This document shows positions 32,115 through 44,655 of a stretch of DNA of 64,000 nucleotides, piece after piece; positions within the stretch are counted from its first letter, which is position 1; each line of letters starts with the position of its first letter. This stretch comes from Epichloe hybrida (lineage: Eukaryota; Ascomycota; Sordariomycetes; Hypocreales; Clavicipitaceae). The position numbers and the translations under genes were made by a program. The notes under the pieces were generated by a model. That model saw nothing but the letters and a program-made list of their open reading frames with translations, was not told the origin of the DNA and searched no databases. The stretch is from NCBI GenBank assembly GCA_019022495.1, contig JAFEKR010000007.1, forward strand, positions 1,054,001-1,118,000. The letters run 5' to 3'.

Positions 32115-34205
32115 ATGTCTCTCAACATTCCAAATGCTCCCAATGCGGGCCTTTTCAAGCAAGGTTACAACAAGTAAGTTTGTTTTCACCTTTGCCACCC
32201 CTTCCCCCCCCCTTCACTCCAGGTCTGCCACAGCCCCTCCTCGTGCTTCATCCCGCCTTTCATACCCTTTGTGCGAGAGCCTTTCCAGTATCGCACCTCT
32301 CGTCAAAGCAGTCTTTTGGAACTTGTCCATCTCGGATTGCTAACACATGCTCTCTGCTCTCTCTTTCACGTAGCTATGATTCCGAAGATGGCGCCGTTCT
32401 GCGCAACATCGATGCCTGCCGGGCGATTGCCTCCACCGTCCAGACCTCTCTTGGTCCCTATGGCCGAAACAAGATTGTCATCAACCACCTGCAAAAGATG
32501 ATTTTGACATCCGACGCTGCCACCATTCTCCGCGAGCTCGACGTCGTTCACCCAGCTGCTAAGCTGCTCGTCATGGCCAGTCAGCAGCAAGAAGCCGAGA
32601 TGGGCGATGCCACCAACTTGGTCATTGTTCTGGCCGGTGAACTGCTTCGCAAGGCCGAGGACCTTTTGCGAATGGGTCTGAAGGCCTCAGATATCGTTAT
32701 CGGATACGAAAAGGCGCAAATTTTTGCTCTCGACACTTTGGAAAAGCTTGCTGTCGACAAGGTTGAAGACATCCGCGACCAGGAGGAGCTGAGCAAGGCG
32801 ATTCGAACGGTGATTGCGAGTAAGCAGAACGGCAACGAGGAATTTCTTGCCGATCTTGTCGCCGAGGCCGTCCTGGCCGTCCTTCCCAAGACCCCTGCCA
32901 ACTTCAACGTCGACAACATCCGTGTCGTCAAGATCATGGGCGGTAATCTGGAGCAGAGCCGAGTCGTCAAGGGTATGGTCTTCCCCAAGGAGCCCGACGG
33001 TTCTGTCAAGAAGGCCCGCCGAGCCAAGGTCGGTGTTTTCACCTGCCCTATCGACAACAGCCAGACGGAAACAAAGGGCACTGTTCTGCTGCACAATGCC
33101 AAGGAGATGATGGACTTCAGCAAGGGCGAGGAAGCTCAGCTCGAGACCTCCATCAAGGGGCTGCACGATTCTGGGCTGCGGGTCGTCGTCTGTGGCGACA
33201 AGGTTGGTGATCTAGCCATGCACTACCTGAACCGGTACGGCATTTTGTGCATCAGAATTCTCAGCAAGTTTGAGCTGCGCCGAGTGTGCCGCGTCGTAGG
33301 TGCCACCCCTCTCGCCAGACTCGGTGCCCCCATGCCAGACGAAATGGGAAGCATCGACATCGTCGAGACACTCGAGATTGGAGGTGACCGCGTCACCGTC
33401 TTCAGACAAGAAGACGAGATCACCAGAACTGCCACTATTGTCCTTCGTGGAGCCACCCAGAACCACCTAGATGATGTCGAGCGCGCCGTTGACGACGGTG
33501 TCAACGTTGTCAAGGCTATCACTCGTGACCCCCGCCTCGTTCCCGGTGCCGGTGCTACCGAGATTCAACTCAGTGCCAGGATACAAGCTCATGGAGAAAA
33601 GACGTCCGGCCTCAGCCAGTACGCCATCAATAAGTACGGTGAAGCCTTCGAGGTGATCCCCCGAACCTTGGCTGAGAGCTGTGGTCTTGACGCCACCGAG
33701 GCTCTGAGCAGATTGTACGCCGCCCACCACAAGAACGAGGACGGAGATACTGGAATTGACGTCGAGGTATGTTCATCGGTGCACCCCCCGTTCTTCTCCC
33801 CGCTCATGAAAACCAACTTGTAACTATCCATGTTCCCATCCATCATGGGGGATAATCAAATTAAAAAAATACTCACAAAATATCTCCCTCCTTGCTCTAG
33901 AACAACAACAAGACCGGAACCCTCGACGCCAACCAGGAAGGCATCCTCGATCTCCTGGCATCTAAAGCCTGGGCCATCAAGCTCGCCACCGAAGCAGCCC
34001 GCACAGTATTATCCGTCGACCAGATCATTGTGGCAAGGCAAGCTGGTGGGCCTAAGCCTCCTGGTCCCAACCCCGTACGTGTGCACTCAACTATGCCCTC
34101 ACAATAATGATGCCCTTTTTTTTTTTTTTTTACTTCACCCCAAATCCCGCGTCCTCTCCAATTGTGTGCTAACAAATGTGTCGTCAGAACTGGGATGAGG
34201 ACTAA
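32115..34205 (+). CDS. CCT8: T-complex protein 1 subunit theta (CCT8)
   Basis: Four exons, 32115-32173, 32374-33766, 33901-34074 and 34188-34205, give 547 residues, the normal length. The start is MSLNIPNAPNAGLFKQGYNN. The TCP-1 signatures are present: QTSLGPYGRNKIVINHL, ILTSDAATILRELDVVHPAA and the nucleotide-site motif GDATNLVIVLAGELLRKAED. VPGAGATEIQLSARI lies in the C-terminal ATPase half. The last exon is only 18 nt and encodes NWDED-stop, the conserved acidic theta tail. Theta is one of eight paralogues of the cytosolic chaperonin that folds actin and tubulin. Intron 3 contains T16. Nothing suggests damage. Confidence 0.97.
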
Positions 34206-35451
34206 ATAGTAGGCGCGCATGGCGATGAATAAAAACAAATCAAAAACAAAGGGGAGTGAGCAACAAAAGTAAAAAAGATGTTCGATTCAAATGATGGGTC
34301 GGAGCAGTCCTCGCAGTAGCATGACAAGATGTTTGCAAGAGAGATGGCCCTCTCGTGAACGGACATTCATTGTATTTGTGAGCCTATCACGAACAAGGAA
34401 AAGTTACACATGGCTGCGGATAGAAATGAGGCCGTGAATGGATCGGAAAACAAATGATGAACTACCAGGGCAGGCGGGCATATGATGACGCTTAGGTCGA
34501 TGATCTCGTGGTGAATAGTGCTAAGAGATTTGTCTTTATATGCCCTCCTGTATGTGACGAATTAGATCAAAATTGTTATCCCCGTGCATGACGAGGTCAT
34601 AATCTGGTCCACATACATCATGCATGTCTGCCCGGGCATTGGGCTGTCTACCTAGGTAGGTAGGCACATAGATGAAACAAGTCAACTCTCTTGTTCTTTG
34701 TAGATTGAGGTTCAATTGTAAATTGGCACATTTCAGCGAGGAATCCAAATACATCCTTTTCCTTCTCAGTCGCAAATTCCAATTCCTATTCCAGAAAGAA
34801 AAGAGCAGCACATTGTATTCCCTGAAAGTGTCCGAGTGGCACACCGACTCATCTACGTCAGGTCTCTTCCGTCCTAGGAAAAAAAGAAAATCCAGTGCGA
34901 TGCAACAAAGACAAATATCATGTATCTTCTTCGTAAACCACCCGAGTGACATCAGCTTTCCTTTCGATGATATGGAGCCGCCGGACCTCCCCTTCTTGCA
35001 AGAGAGCGACATGTACGTGTTTCTAGCGACGACGGTGAAATGAAATTGAAAGGTGCAGGACCGAAAAAAAGGAAAAGAAAAGAAAAAACCTCCCAAAAGA
35101 AACCCCATTTCGCGGTGTGCAACTATACAATACATAGCGCGGCGGGTATAGATGGTTATAGATGGTAAAATTACGAGGATATGGTATAGTGTGTGTGTGT
35201 GTGTGAGACCAAGGAGAAATGCTGTTGGGGTTCTTCTGCTCGAACACTGTAGGAGGTGAATCAATTCTAGAGCCAAAACAACATCGGGCCCGTAAAATGT
35301 CATGAACGCATTCAAGACGTAATAAATAAATAATCAATGAAAACAAAGCCAAGAATTCATCAGACCATCGTGAATCAAACTCCGACACCGGCCTTTCGGG
35401 GCAAACAAGAAGAATCAGGTGAGAGAGGACCGAGTATGTAAGGAAGCGGTC
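34206..35451. other. Convergent spacer CCT8 / RING-PH-VWA gene
   Basis: About 1.25 kb. Contains an AGGT tract at 34651-34664 and a GT microsatellite at about 35190-35205. A long minus-strand frame here is low in conserved features and is not annotated. Confidence 0.5.
35190..35205. repeat. GT dinucleotide microsatellite
   Basis: About eight GT units in the convergent spacer. Confidence 0.85.
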
Positions 35452-38400
35452 CTATGCTTCTTCCATGATTCCGCCTTCACCACCACCCTCCTCCCGCCAC
35501 TCACGGCTCTTGTCGGCAATGCGTTTGATGCCAGTGACGCGGCCAGACCACAGACCCTCAATGGGTGTTCGGAAGGTAAACGCCCGCTGGGAACTAATGA
35601 CCCCAATCGCCTGCAAGACAGCCTTGCGACCATCTCGTCCAAAGACAGCCGGGTGGTTGATCCATTCTAGACTGCTCTCCAATTCGGCGTCCAAGGCGGC
35701 AACCGTGCCAGCATCGATACCGCTCCCGAGGCCGAGGCCATCGGTTGATCTGCTTTGTCCAATCTGAGCTGGAGGAAATCCATTCCCGCCAGACGAAGTG
35801 GCTGGGGTGGGTGGTGACGGGCTGCGTTTTCTGTCAGGTGTTCCTGCAAGACTCAGCGACGAGTCAGTCCTAGGATGGGGTGTGGAGGGGGAGGATTTGC
35901 TTCCCGGGGGTGGCACTGGAGGTAGGCCGCCCTTTCCTAGGCCTTTGAGAATAGACCTCGTCTCGCTCAACAGGGTGTGGGCGCGATCGTGCTGGCCACG
36001 GCTCACCAGAGTCAAAGCCCGAGTCAGCATGTCCGACGTCAACAACTCCATCCGGCGCTGAACAATGCTAGGATGGGGGGGGATTGGTGGCGAGCTCTGC
36101 CATGTCTTCTTCTGGCTCGCGCTCGGCGGCAGCATCGTGATTGCCAAAAGCGACGGCCGTGGCATATGTTGAAGGGTGCCTTCACGAAGGATGTCACCCC
36201 AGCTCAAATCAGCCTGTACCAACGGAACCTCCTCAACAGACAAAGTTCTCTCGGCATCATTGTCCATGGAGCCGCCAAGGGCCTCCAAGCCAGACACGAT
36301 GTTGTCCCAGGGGTCTTGGGGCAGTTGGTCCTGAGAGGCACTGTCAGGTGTGATGACGAGTTGTACCAGTATGTCGCGCTTGTCTCCGAATCTGAGGTCG
36401 CCAAGCGAGGCTTCCGCGTCTCGGCCACTCGCTCTCTTGGTCATTTGCAAAGCGCCGCTGATCTTGTGGAATTTGGCGGGCGAGCCCTCTGGCAACTTCA
36501 GCTTCAACTTCACATTCTGGTGTGATAATGATTGCATTGAGCCCAGGCAACCAGCCAGACATTCCCGCAGCATCATCCAATCCTTGACATATGTGTAGGA
36601 TGCCTTTGTTTTTGTTGAGAGCTCAATCATGGTATCGGGCTTGTGGGTCATGCCCAACCCAAAAGAGTGAATGGTGATCCTGCCATTGCTCCGTCAGTCA
36701 TGTTCCGAATCATAATGCCACTCATAGAATGAATGGGGGTCACTCACTTGGCAGCCTCGGCGCGCGACACTACGAAGTCCACAGAGTCGGCATCTGCTGT
36801 GGAGGCATCGCTGATGAGCATGATTGTTGCAATGGGGTTGTTATGCTTGCGCTGCATGAGCAGGTCCATGGCAACGTTTGCTCCCTCTACCACGTCTGCA
36901 CGATGACTCTTCTGACCAACAGGTCTGATGGAGGAGAGGATGTTCGTCCACCCGGGCCACGCCTTTGTAGTCATACCAACAATAGGCACTCCGCCCCCAC
37001 CAGATCCAAAGGTGACAAGTCCCATACGGTCCCGTTCCCCAAGCGTGTTCACCATGAATTTCAGCGCGTCACGAACCAGATTGATTTTCACGCCCTGCAT
37101 AGACGAGGAGATCGGTACGACGACAACCACATCGATGGGAACGTGTACGGAGCTGCATGGATGGGCCTTGACGGCAAAGTTCGTGTATTCCGTAGGTGCA
37201 GTGGTGACTGATTTCGGTCCCCATGAGGATGTGGTTGATGAAACTCTTTGAGGTCTCGATCTCTGCCATTCAACCTCTTCCTCGGGTTCCGACATTTCTC
37301 CGCGATCGTAGTCAGGACTTCGGATCAGCCGAGGCTCGACGGCATTCAAGTCCAAGAGAGCCTGATTCCACAGTTTCAGCTGGTTTCTGTTCTCGAATCG
37401 CAGATGGAACTGCGGCAGCTCAGCCACAGAGAGGCTGAGAGTCAGAACATTCTCATCAATGGACCCAGTCTCAGACACCTCATTGAGATGCTTCTTGATG
37501 AGAATGCTGCCTTTGAGAGTGCACCGGGTGGTTTTCTGGGCCACTTCGCTGTCGTCGTCCCACTGTGGTGGGGGGGGCTGAGGATGCAGCTTTTTCTCCT
37601 TGACGCAAATGAGCATCTCGGCAAATAGATAACACTCAAGCTCTTGCCACGAGACCTTGTCTTTGCCAACTCGAAGTGTCCCATACAGTCTCAATTGTCC
37701 AAACCTTGACAAGCTTCATTAGATCATCCGTTTCTTGCCAGGGCGTCTCACCCCCACGAAACGTGCGTTAAACTTACCTGCTGAAGTCCAAACCATGCCA
37801 ATTATCGACCCGATTCCGCAGATTTTCGGTCATCTCTTCCAGCACCTCGGGGGACTCGTAGGGGATGAAACGCGGGGCGGAAGATCGAGCTGCAATTTCA
37901 TCAATCTTGGCCGCCACCTGTGGTGTTTGGTGTGGAGAAGAACTAATGTCTTCGGGGTCCGGCCTCCATTTGTTACCTGCGACCTCAACAGTGACCAAGC
38001 AAGTAAGCGTTTGCTGCTGGCGGGACCGATTGATGGTTGGAAACTCGGATCGAACAGTCACAGTTGGCGTAGGGATAGGGTACCGGGAGATAATCTGGGG
38101 ACTTGCGGGTGTTGTCTCCATGGCTTGCACATCGTAGTCATGGCGCCAAGGGGTGCTCTGCATCGTTTCAGAGTAACCAGCGCACGAGGTGACTCCAGTC
38201 GCCTCGCTGTCACTGCGAAGACGCCCTGTAGGACAATACCGATCTGATGAGGGTGCTTCTCGACTATCCCGGAAACTGCCTTTGGTGCCGCTGTCCCAAC
38301 CAATGCTGCTCGGTTGCTGGGATTGGTGCTTCCTCTGTGAACTTTCCACACTCGGCGGTCGAACGGTTTGACTGTCCCGAGTTGGTGTTGGTGTATGTGT

Positions 38401-39229
38401 CGACCTCGAGTCGCTTCCAGCTGAACGAACTAGATTGCTGATCTTGTCTGTCTCGGGATTAGCATCCAGCTCTAGATGTTCCGTTCTGCGTGGAGAAGAC
38501 GAACTAATGTCGAGAACATTGCCGCCCCTGCTGGTATCGAGGTGTAGAGGCGCTTCACACGTCGGGCAGTACTGTCCCGAGAATTCACGGATAAATTCGT
38601 AGAAGCATGCTTCGTGGGCCACGTGAGTACAGGAAAACTGCAGAATTCGCTCTCCCTGAAGCGTGTGCTCCAGTGGCTCTTCGCAAACCGCACACTCGCT
38701 GCCGACAAAAGTCCTCTCGCGCCGAAAACGGCTCCTGTCCACGGTACTCGCCATGACGTTGTTGTCAATGGCGCCAATTCTGCGGAACAAAGTACTGGTA
38801 GCTGATCGGGTCGAGCCTGTAGATGAGCCACGTCGATGGCTGCCGTTTCCTCGTGACTGTGTTGGAAATGGTCTAGAGGAACCTATCCACGAAACACATG
38901 TTAGTACTGTGTTTGCCTCATCGAGGTATATATCTGAGTCCCAGGCTCATGAATTCATTGGCAATCTTGACTAGTAACGTGGCCTCGCGAGGATTACAAC
39001 AATAAATCAGTAGTTCGCTCTGCATACCTTTACCAGGAAGTAAGGCCTCGTCCGCGAAAAGCGCGGCGCCTGCGTTCAACCTCGGTTGCGACGCAGCTGG
39101 AAGACTCGAAGAATCGATCGAGTCTAACCCAGCCAATCTAGCTGCTATTTGGGAGTCCGACTCGTATTTCTTTGGGTATTTGGAGCTTTGGTTTGTTTTT
39201 CGGTGATTTTTCCAGACTCGGTGAAACAT
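35452..39229 (-). CDS. RING-PH-VWA multidomain protein (Ste5/Far1-like scaffold architecture)
   Basis: Four exons, 39229-39028, 38882-37778, 37704-36748 and 36679-35452, join in phase to about 1163 residues. The start is MFHRVWKNHRKTNQSSK. The RING at about 130-180 runs CAVCEEPLEHT ... CTHVAHEACFYEFIREF ... YCPTCEAPL. A PH-like domain at about 436-555 begins FGQLRLYGTLRVGKDKVSW and ends FENRNQLKLWNQALLDLNA. A VWA domain at about 630-805 contains IDVVVVVPISSSMQG, GERDRMGLVTFGSGGGG and ATIMLISDAST. The first MIDAS position is Pro (PISSS) where the canonical DxSxS has Asp. The C-terminus is a Vwaint-like region followed by a Ser/Pro-rich tail. The domain order RING-PH-VWA is that of the Ste5/Far1 mating-MAPK scaffold superfamily; a role as scaffold or E3 ligase is inference. 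Confidence 0.85.
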
Positions 39230-42200
39230 GGAGACGGGTAGAATGGGGCCTGTATAATAAGTGACGACCGGTCAAGCCAGTGCAAAGCGGCGAAGCAACC
39301 GAGAATAGTGAATAGTCAATTGAGCGCTGCGTCCAAGGGGATGTTACTCGACTACTCTTGGGTCATGGGAACGTTGGTGAACCGAGTTTCGAGAGGTAGG
39401 TCGGCTGTGATGTTTGGGGCAATGAATGCTTCAAGAGAAATCCGTAATACGGGTTACTCCGTAATGGCGGCGCAATTGAGAAGAGAAATGGCCCGATCAT
39501 TCGTTATTGGACCAGGGGAATTAATAAAAGACAAACCAAAAAAAAAAAAGGGTTGGTTCGGTTCCGTGCGGCAGGAGCGTCCAGGATATGCTGTTTCAAG
39601 TCCCTGTATCAATAATGCTTGGTTTAAGATGGCGGGGGAGTCCAAAACGTGTAGTGGCAGGCCCTCGCAAGGCTTCGAGAATGGGACCGGACCAGCTATT
39701 ATAGCAGCCTAGCACGCAAGTGAAGACCGGCGAAAAATGGCCCAGGTTTGGGGTTTGGTGTAACGGTGTGATTGTAAAAGGAAACGTTGCAGCGGCGACG
39801 GCTTTTTGAGAAAATAAGGTTGTTGTTTTTTTTTTCCCCTTGGGAAGTCCACGCGTCTTCAATCCAGCCAGTGCCAGCCAGCCAGCCAGGTCTGTGTTGA
39901 GGAAACTTATTACGGACTACGGATTATGATGGAGAGAAAAGGGGCGACGTCCGTGTGGCACCGTTATAATGATAAGGAAGGCGACAACTGCTTTGCGCAC
40001 CGACAGAGTTTTGAGCGAGCCGTCGACAGGTTGATTACTGAGCCCTCGCTCGTAGCGTTCTGGCTTGGGTAGGTCAAGACTCTCAAGAGTCAAGACTCAC
40101 TGTCAGCGCAGGCGGCGTTGCGACAAGCCCAAGTCGGCACTTGCTACAGTAACAGTGTACGTGGTGAGACCTGCCGTCCATTTCCGTTGTTGAATATGGA
40201 CTACTCCGTACCACACGAGACACGGACGGAGACTAGGGAACAGTTTGACGGCAAACATGAGCTGCTACGGATTACCGAGTTGAGCCAATACATGTAGATG
40301 GACGTGGCTGCGCCGGGGTTCCAAGAAGCGTTCCACGTTCCACACCAAACCAACCTAAAAAAATATCAGCTTCCTGGACAATTGGCAGTTGCAATGGGCA
40401 GGCATGACGAGCGAGTTGTCAAGCGAGATGCGCTTCGCAGCGGGATTGCAAAGCCCTCTCTTCTCCTTCTCTTCTCTTCTCTTGTTGATGATGTGTGGAC
40501 CGGGCCTGGCTTGACTTGTTGGCAGTTTGTTGCAACGGCGGAAGGAAGCTCACTTGAGAGTACGGTTATTAGGTTGGAGAATGAACAATTCGGATAATAG
40601 TGCTCCGCATTAATAGCGCACATCATTGTGTCACGGAATAATATCAGGTCTTACTCCGTACCAATAAGTATTGTGGATGGATGTTCGAACCCTTTCCGCA
40701 GGACGGCCGGCAATGGAGGCAAGAGGATAATCCGTGGACAGAGGGGAAATGGCGCATACAGGCCGCACAGGTAGGTAATACTGGGAATAACAGATTCAGG
40801 CAGGACCAGCCGAAATCTGAACCGGATCGATGCTTCCCTTCGCAGGCACATCTCGCATCCTGTTCAGGTGGCCAGGTGGCAACGCTGGCTGGTGATCACG
40901 ACGTGATCATCATCATGTCCGTAATACACCATGTGATACTCCGTACGGAATACACCTTGAAGTTTTGTGCAGCGAAGAACTATCGCGACATGCATGCGTT
41001 TGTCAACCGTGCGTCGGCGACCACGTGGGCGTGCCTTCTTCGGCCTTCATATTACATGTGTAGTCCGTAAGTTCCAGGCAGACGCAATCCGGCAACCTGG
41101 CAGCTCAGCACCACGCTTCGGTGCTTTGGTTTTTTGGATTTGGATGCTTGCAGCCTGCAGTTTTAGCGGCTTCCCTCAATACCACCTGCTGGGGTGGGGG
41201 ACTGGCCGCCATAATGCCCAAGCCACCCCTGTCGACCGACCCACTGCCAGCTGCACGAAGTGGCTATTAATCGGCGTGAGTCCTGCATTTTGCTCACTTC
41301 GTGTGGGCAGGTAATAGCTCTGAGCAGGCTGAGCAGGGACAGCACGAAGTTTGCTCTTGCCAAATGGAGCGGCTGGCGATCGGATGTACGAAAAGGAGAA
41401 AGCGTGGGACGAGCACCACGCGGACAAGAAAAAAAAAGCCCGATTGACGTAACCTCCCCCCAAGGCCTTCTGCGCTAAGAAACAGGAAATCCACTTCTAT
41501 TTCTCTACTAGCAGGCTCGTCGATCCGAAGACGATGATGTTCTCCGTAACCACAAGTATTTTGCCGCTGCATAAACAACTTTGAGTTCAAAATGTCTTGG
41601 GCGGATTGTACTGTGGAGTACGGACTAGGCACTGGCATAATGGAAGCCAATTTTCCATGAATCGTGCTGTCTGGAACATTAGAGTGGGTATCCACTTCGG
41701 TGATTACTAGTATTTTGCCTGTGCAAGTACAACAAGGAAAGAGCGAAACAACCAGACTTTCTTCTAATTTTGTTGGTTTGGTGGCCAACAAGACGAGGGT
41801 TGTTGACCGACAAATCGTCCTCTGTTCTGTCAAGCTGGATTTCACGCTTCATAAAGCAAAACCGGCTTTCCAACGTCAACTATCCGTGAGGTGCGAGGTT
41901 TTGTTGAAGAGCTTGCTGGTTTCAGCTACACTGAAGCCGTGCATATCATCTGTTCACAGGAAAAGGAGGACATGCTGGACAATCATCAAAAGGGGCGCGG
42001 AGCGTCTGGATCCAATTGAAGGGGGAGACTTCTTGGGAGTATTCGCAGGCATTATTCGGTTCTCCGAGACGTGCGACGTGCGACTACATGTACGGCATCC
42101 CCGGCCAACAATGGCTCCGGGCAAACTTGAAGGAGACAGCAAACGTGCATCTAGCCTGGGGGCTTTTTGACGAAGCGCTTGGAGAAGACAAGACAATCAT

Positions 42201-42628
42201 GCCATTCGAGAAGCTCGTCCGTGCCGCCCCTCAGAAAGTGCAATTTTTCAAACGTCCATTTCCATGTAACTCATGCGTGCATCCGTTATCAGTGAACACG
42301 CGTCGAGCCCTCCACTTGTCGCACCTTCAACGATTCGCCTCGTGCCAGCACAGCTCCGAATTCCCTCGAGCCGAAAGCATTCGAAATTCTCCTTGGTCGT
42401 GCATTAATAGTCAGACTTGATTTCTTTGGACCTCCGCAATTGCAATTAAATAACAAGAACAAGCCAAACACAGCGCCGTCCGGAGAGGTCCAGAGAGCGA
42501 GGCACTTGACGAGCGAGGTCGACGATGCCATAGCCTGACAGGCTTCGTACAAACGCGACCGGGCACCGCATCATATTGTCCATCACCCACCAACGACCTG
42601 CGACCCGTGCCTTCTGTCAAGGTCGAGC
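39230..42628. other. Gene-poor stretch with TACTCCGTA motifs
   Basis: About 3.4 kb upstream of the RING-PH-VWA gene. Four exact TACTCCGTA copies lie at 39455, 40202, 40652 and 40937. Short frames abound but none shows a family pattern or sensible exon structure. A near-repeat of AAGTATTTTGCC occurs near 41555 and 41708. Confidence 0.5.
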
Positions 42629-43110
42629 ATGGCCATCTTTATGCCTCGCGGATATCGCTCCGCCACCGAACACCGCTTCCGCGAAGATCAGACCGACGCC
42701 ACTATTCGAGCCACTGCATATCATCGCAAAGACTACTGTCGTTCCATGATATGATTCTCGCCCCGCCAACATTCTGATGTTTGTGGTTCAATAGCAAACC
42801 CCTTCGGGCGGACCTCTCTATCAGCGTTTCTCTATTCGACATGTACCATGCACTGTGTACGAAGGCTTGCGGATTCTTGTCTCTGTTAACATGGAATCGA
42901 TGCTGTCTCAGATGCCCTTAATGGGCTCCAGAAGCCCAATTCCAAATTCTTGCTGCTATGCGCAAGAAATTCCTCTTGACCAAGGCCAAAACATGTATGT
43001 CGTGTGCCGGATGTCAACTGGCTCTGGAGAAGGACATGATCGGTTCCAGGGGCGAGAAATGGGTATTCGAGGCCCGCGACAAGGTGTGTTCGCAAGATGG
43101 CTTTCTGTGA
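42629..43110 (+). pseudogene. Possible degenerate gene fragments, unrecognised
   Basis: Three consecutive plus-strand pieces look coding-like but do not join into one intact gene. They are 42629-42754 (MAIFMPRGYRSATEHRFRED and on), a piece after the acceptor-like TTCAATAG near 42796 (PSGGPLYQRFSIRHVPCTV), and 42922-43110 (FLLTKAKTCMSCAGCQLALE). The last has a CxxCxxC cluster. I do not recognise a family. They could be a decayed gene or a real gene with introns I could not resolve. Confidence 0.25.
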
Positions 43111-43714
43111 CATTTTAGATAGTGCGAATAGGTATAACTTCTCTGGGAATTAAGTGGCAGAGAGGAATGCAAGTCTACCGAGTTCCCGGAGGCTGCTCGG
43201 AGAGGAGGCTACTTCAACGATAGAGAGTGATGAACTAAGAACTTGGAGGTTAACTAGGTGATGCAGCAATGTGATGCGATATTACCTCCAAGTTTTCAGA
43301 ATTTGACTGGGATAGGCAACTCTCTCAGGATCGAACGAATGGCAGGAAGGGCCCGAGAGGGAATGCCAATCACCGCTATTCCTCTCTAGGGTAAGCAGGG
43401 AAAATCGCGGTTGAGAATCGTGAAGCCGCTTTTCTCCTTTCTGTTTTGGCTGGCTATTTAGGGTAATTCGCATCAAGGTTGGCATAATGACGCCAAGTGT
43501 ACATCCGTCCCGACGACGTGATCGGTAGTAAACGCTTTCATACCATGTAGATTGGTGCGCAACAACGTATGCCAGATGAATCCAAGCCACCCAATGTTCC
43601 CGCAACGCCAGTCCAGCCCAGGAAAAAAAAAAAAAAAAGAAGAATGGAAAACAAATATCTCCACCCATCAACAAGACGGGTGAAGATCCGGCCTCCCTCC
43701 CCCCTTTGAAAGAA
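43111..43714. other. Spacer downstream of the Utp16-like gene
   Basis: Contains an 11-bp inverted repeat, AACTTGGAGGT at 43240-43250 and ACCTCCAAGTT at 43284-43294, and an A16 run at 43623-43638. No gene is seen. Confidence 0.5.
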
Positions 43715-44655
43715 TCACTTCCTGAAGAAACTCGAGCCCGCTCCCTTGACAGGCTCCCTTCCCCTCTTCAGCAACGCATGCTTCGAACTGCTAGCATACT
43801 TCCTGACCTTTGGCGCCAACCTCGCGTCCACGTCCCTCGATACCCTGTAGACCGTCGAGCCGATTGCCTCGTCGCGCGGGCCCCTCCCTTGTCTCGCGAG
43901 CCTCTTCTCAATAGACGGGATGCTTCTCCCGCGCCGCGTCGAGCCCGAGGCATCGCCTTGGTCGCGGGAACGGGACGCATCCTCCTCGTCCTCCTCACTG
44001 GACGAATCGGCAAGGAACTCAGCGGGCAGGACGTCAGGGATCGCTGTCCTCTCCGCGCGCTTTCTCCCCGTGGCAGGCAAACAAGGCACGTCATCAACGG
44101 GGTTGGCGTCCTTGCGCTCTGAAGCCTGTTGCTTGAAGAGAGCGTCGCGCTGTTGCCGCCTCTTCTTGGAGGCGGCTGCTTGTCTGGGAGGACTCTAGTC
44201 AGCAAGCAAGCATCATGGGCAGGGGGAAATTCCATGTAAAGATGGCATATCATCTTCACGACGAGAGGAAAAGGGGGAAAAAAAAAAAAAACATACTCTT
44301 GCGCCATCTTCTTCACCGCCTGAGCAGACTCCATCATCTCCTTGGCGACCTTTGACGTGGACACCGCCTCGGGCGCCTCATCGCTATCACTGGCCCCCGA
44401 CTCATCTTGCCTCAATAATGGCGCAGCGGGGTCCGTCGCAGGAACAGCGAGCTCCTTGTCTGCGTTGCCTTGGTCATCAAACGTGACGACGTTGCCCTTG
44501 AGCTTCTCCTCTTCCTTTGCTGCGGCCGCCTCATCCTCCTTTGACCGCACGGGGAGGTTCTTCCGACGCTTGGTGAGGGTGTTATTTCCTGTGGAGGGCC
44601 CGGCCTGGGATGACTCCGCGAGGGCAGCTTTTCTCTTGCGCGTCTGCACGGGCAT
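43715..44655 (-). CDS. Utp16/Bud21-like U3 snoRNA-associated nucleolar protein
   Basis: Two exons, 44655-44297 and 44183-43715, give 275 residues. The protein is highly charged: a basic start MPVQTRKRKAALAESS, a Lys/Glu-rich coil, an acidic Ser/Asp block, a central helix KVAKEMMESAQAVKKMAQE leading into ASKKRRQQRDALFKQQ, then PDVLPAEFLADSSSEEDEED. The C-terminus is basic (GSTVYRVSRDVDARLAPKV, ending GAGSSFFRK). The helix and the FFRK-type ending fit the fungal U3 snoRNA-associated (Utp16) family, a small-subunit processome component for 18S maturation. I rate this as probable only, because the sequence is of low complexity. The 113-nt intron has T14 directly after its GTATG donor. It is divergent from the next gene. 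Confidence 0.65.

Noticed and set aside
34536..35315. 259-residue minus-strand open frame
   Set aside because: Lies in the convergent spacer after CCT8, is rich in His, Phe and Cys from AT-rich and GT-repeat DNA, and has no conserved pattern or plausible start context.
35977..36525. 182-residue plus-strand frame
   Set aside because: It is antisense to the VWA and C-terminal region of the RING-PH-VWA gene.
35452..39229. Splitting this gene into three separate genes
   Set aside because: The exons join in phase at canonical GT-AG sites and give one coherent RING-PH-VWA protein.
41294..42420. Overlapping frames of 130-183 residues on both strands
   Set aside because: They conflict with one another, have no recognisable family and no supporting splice structure.
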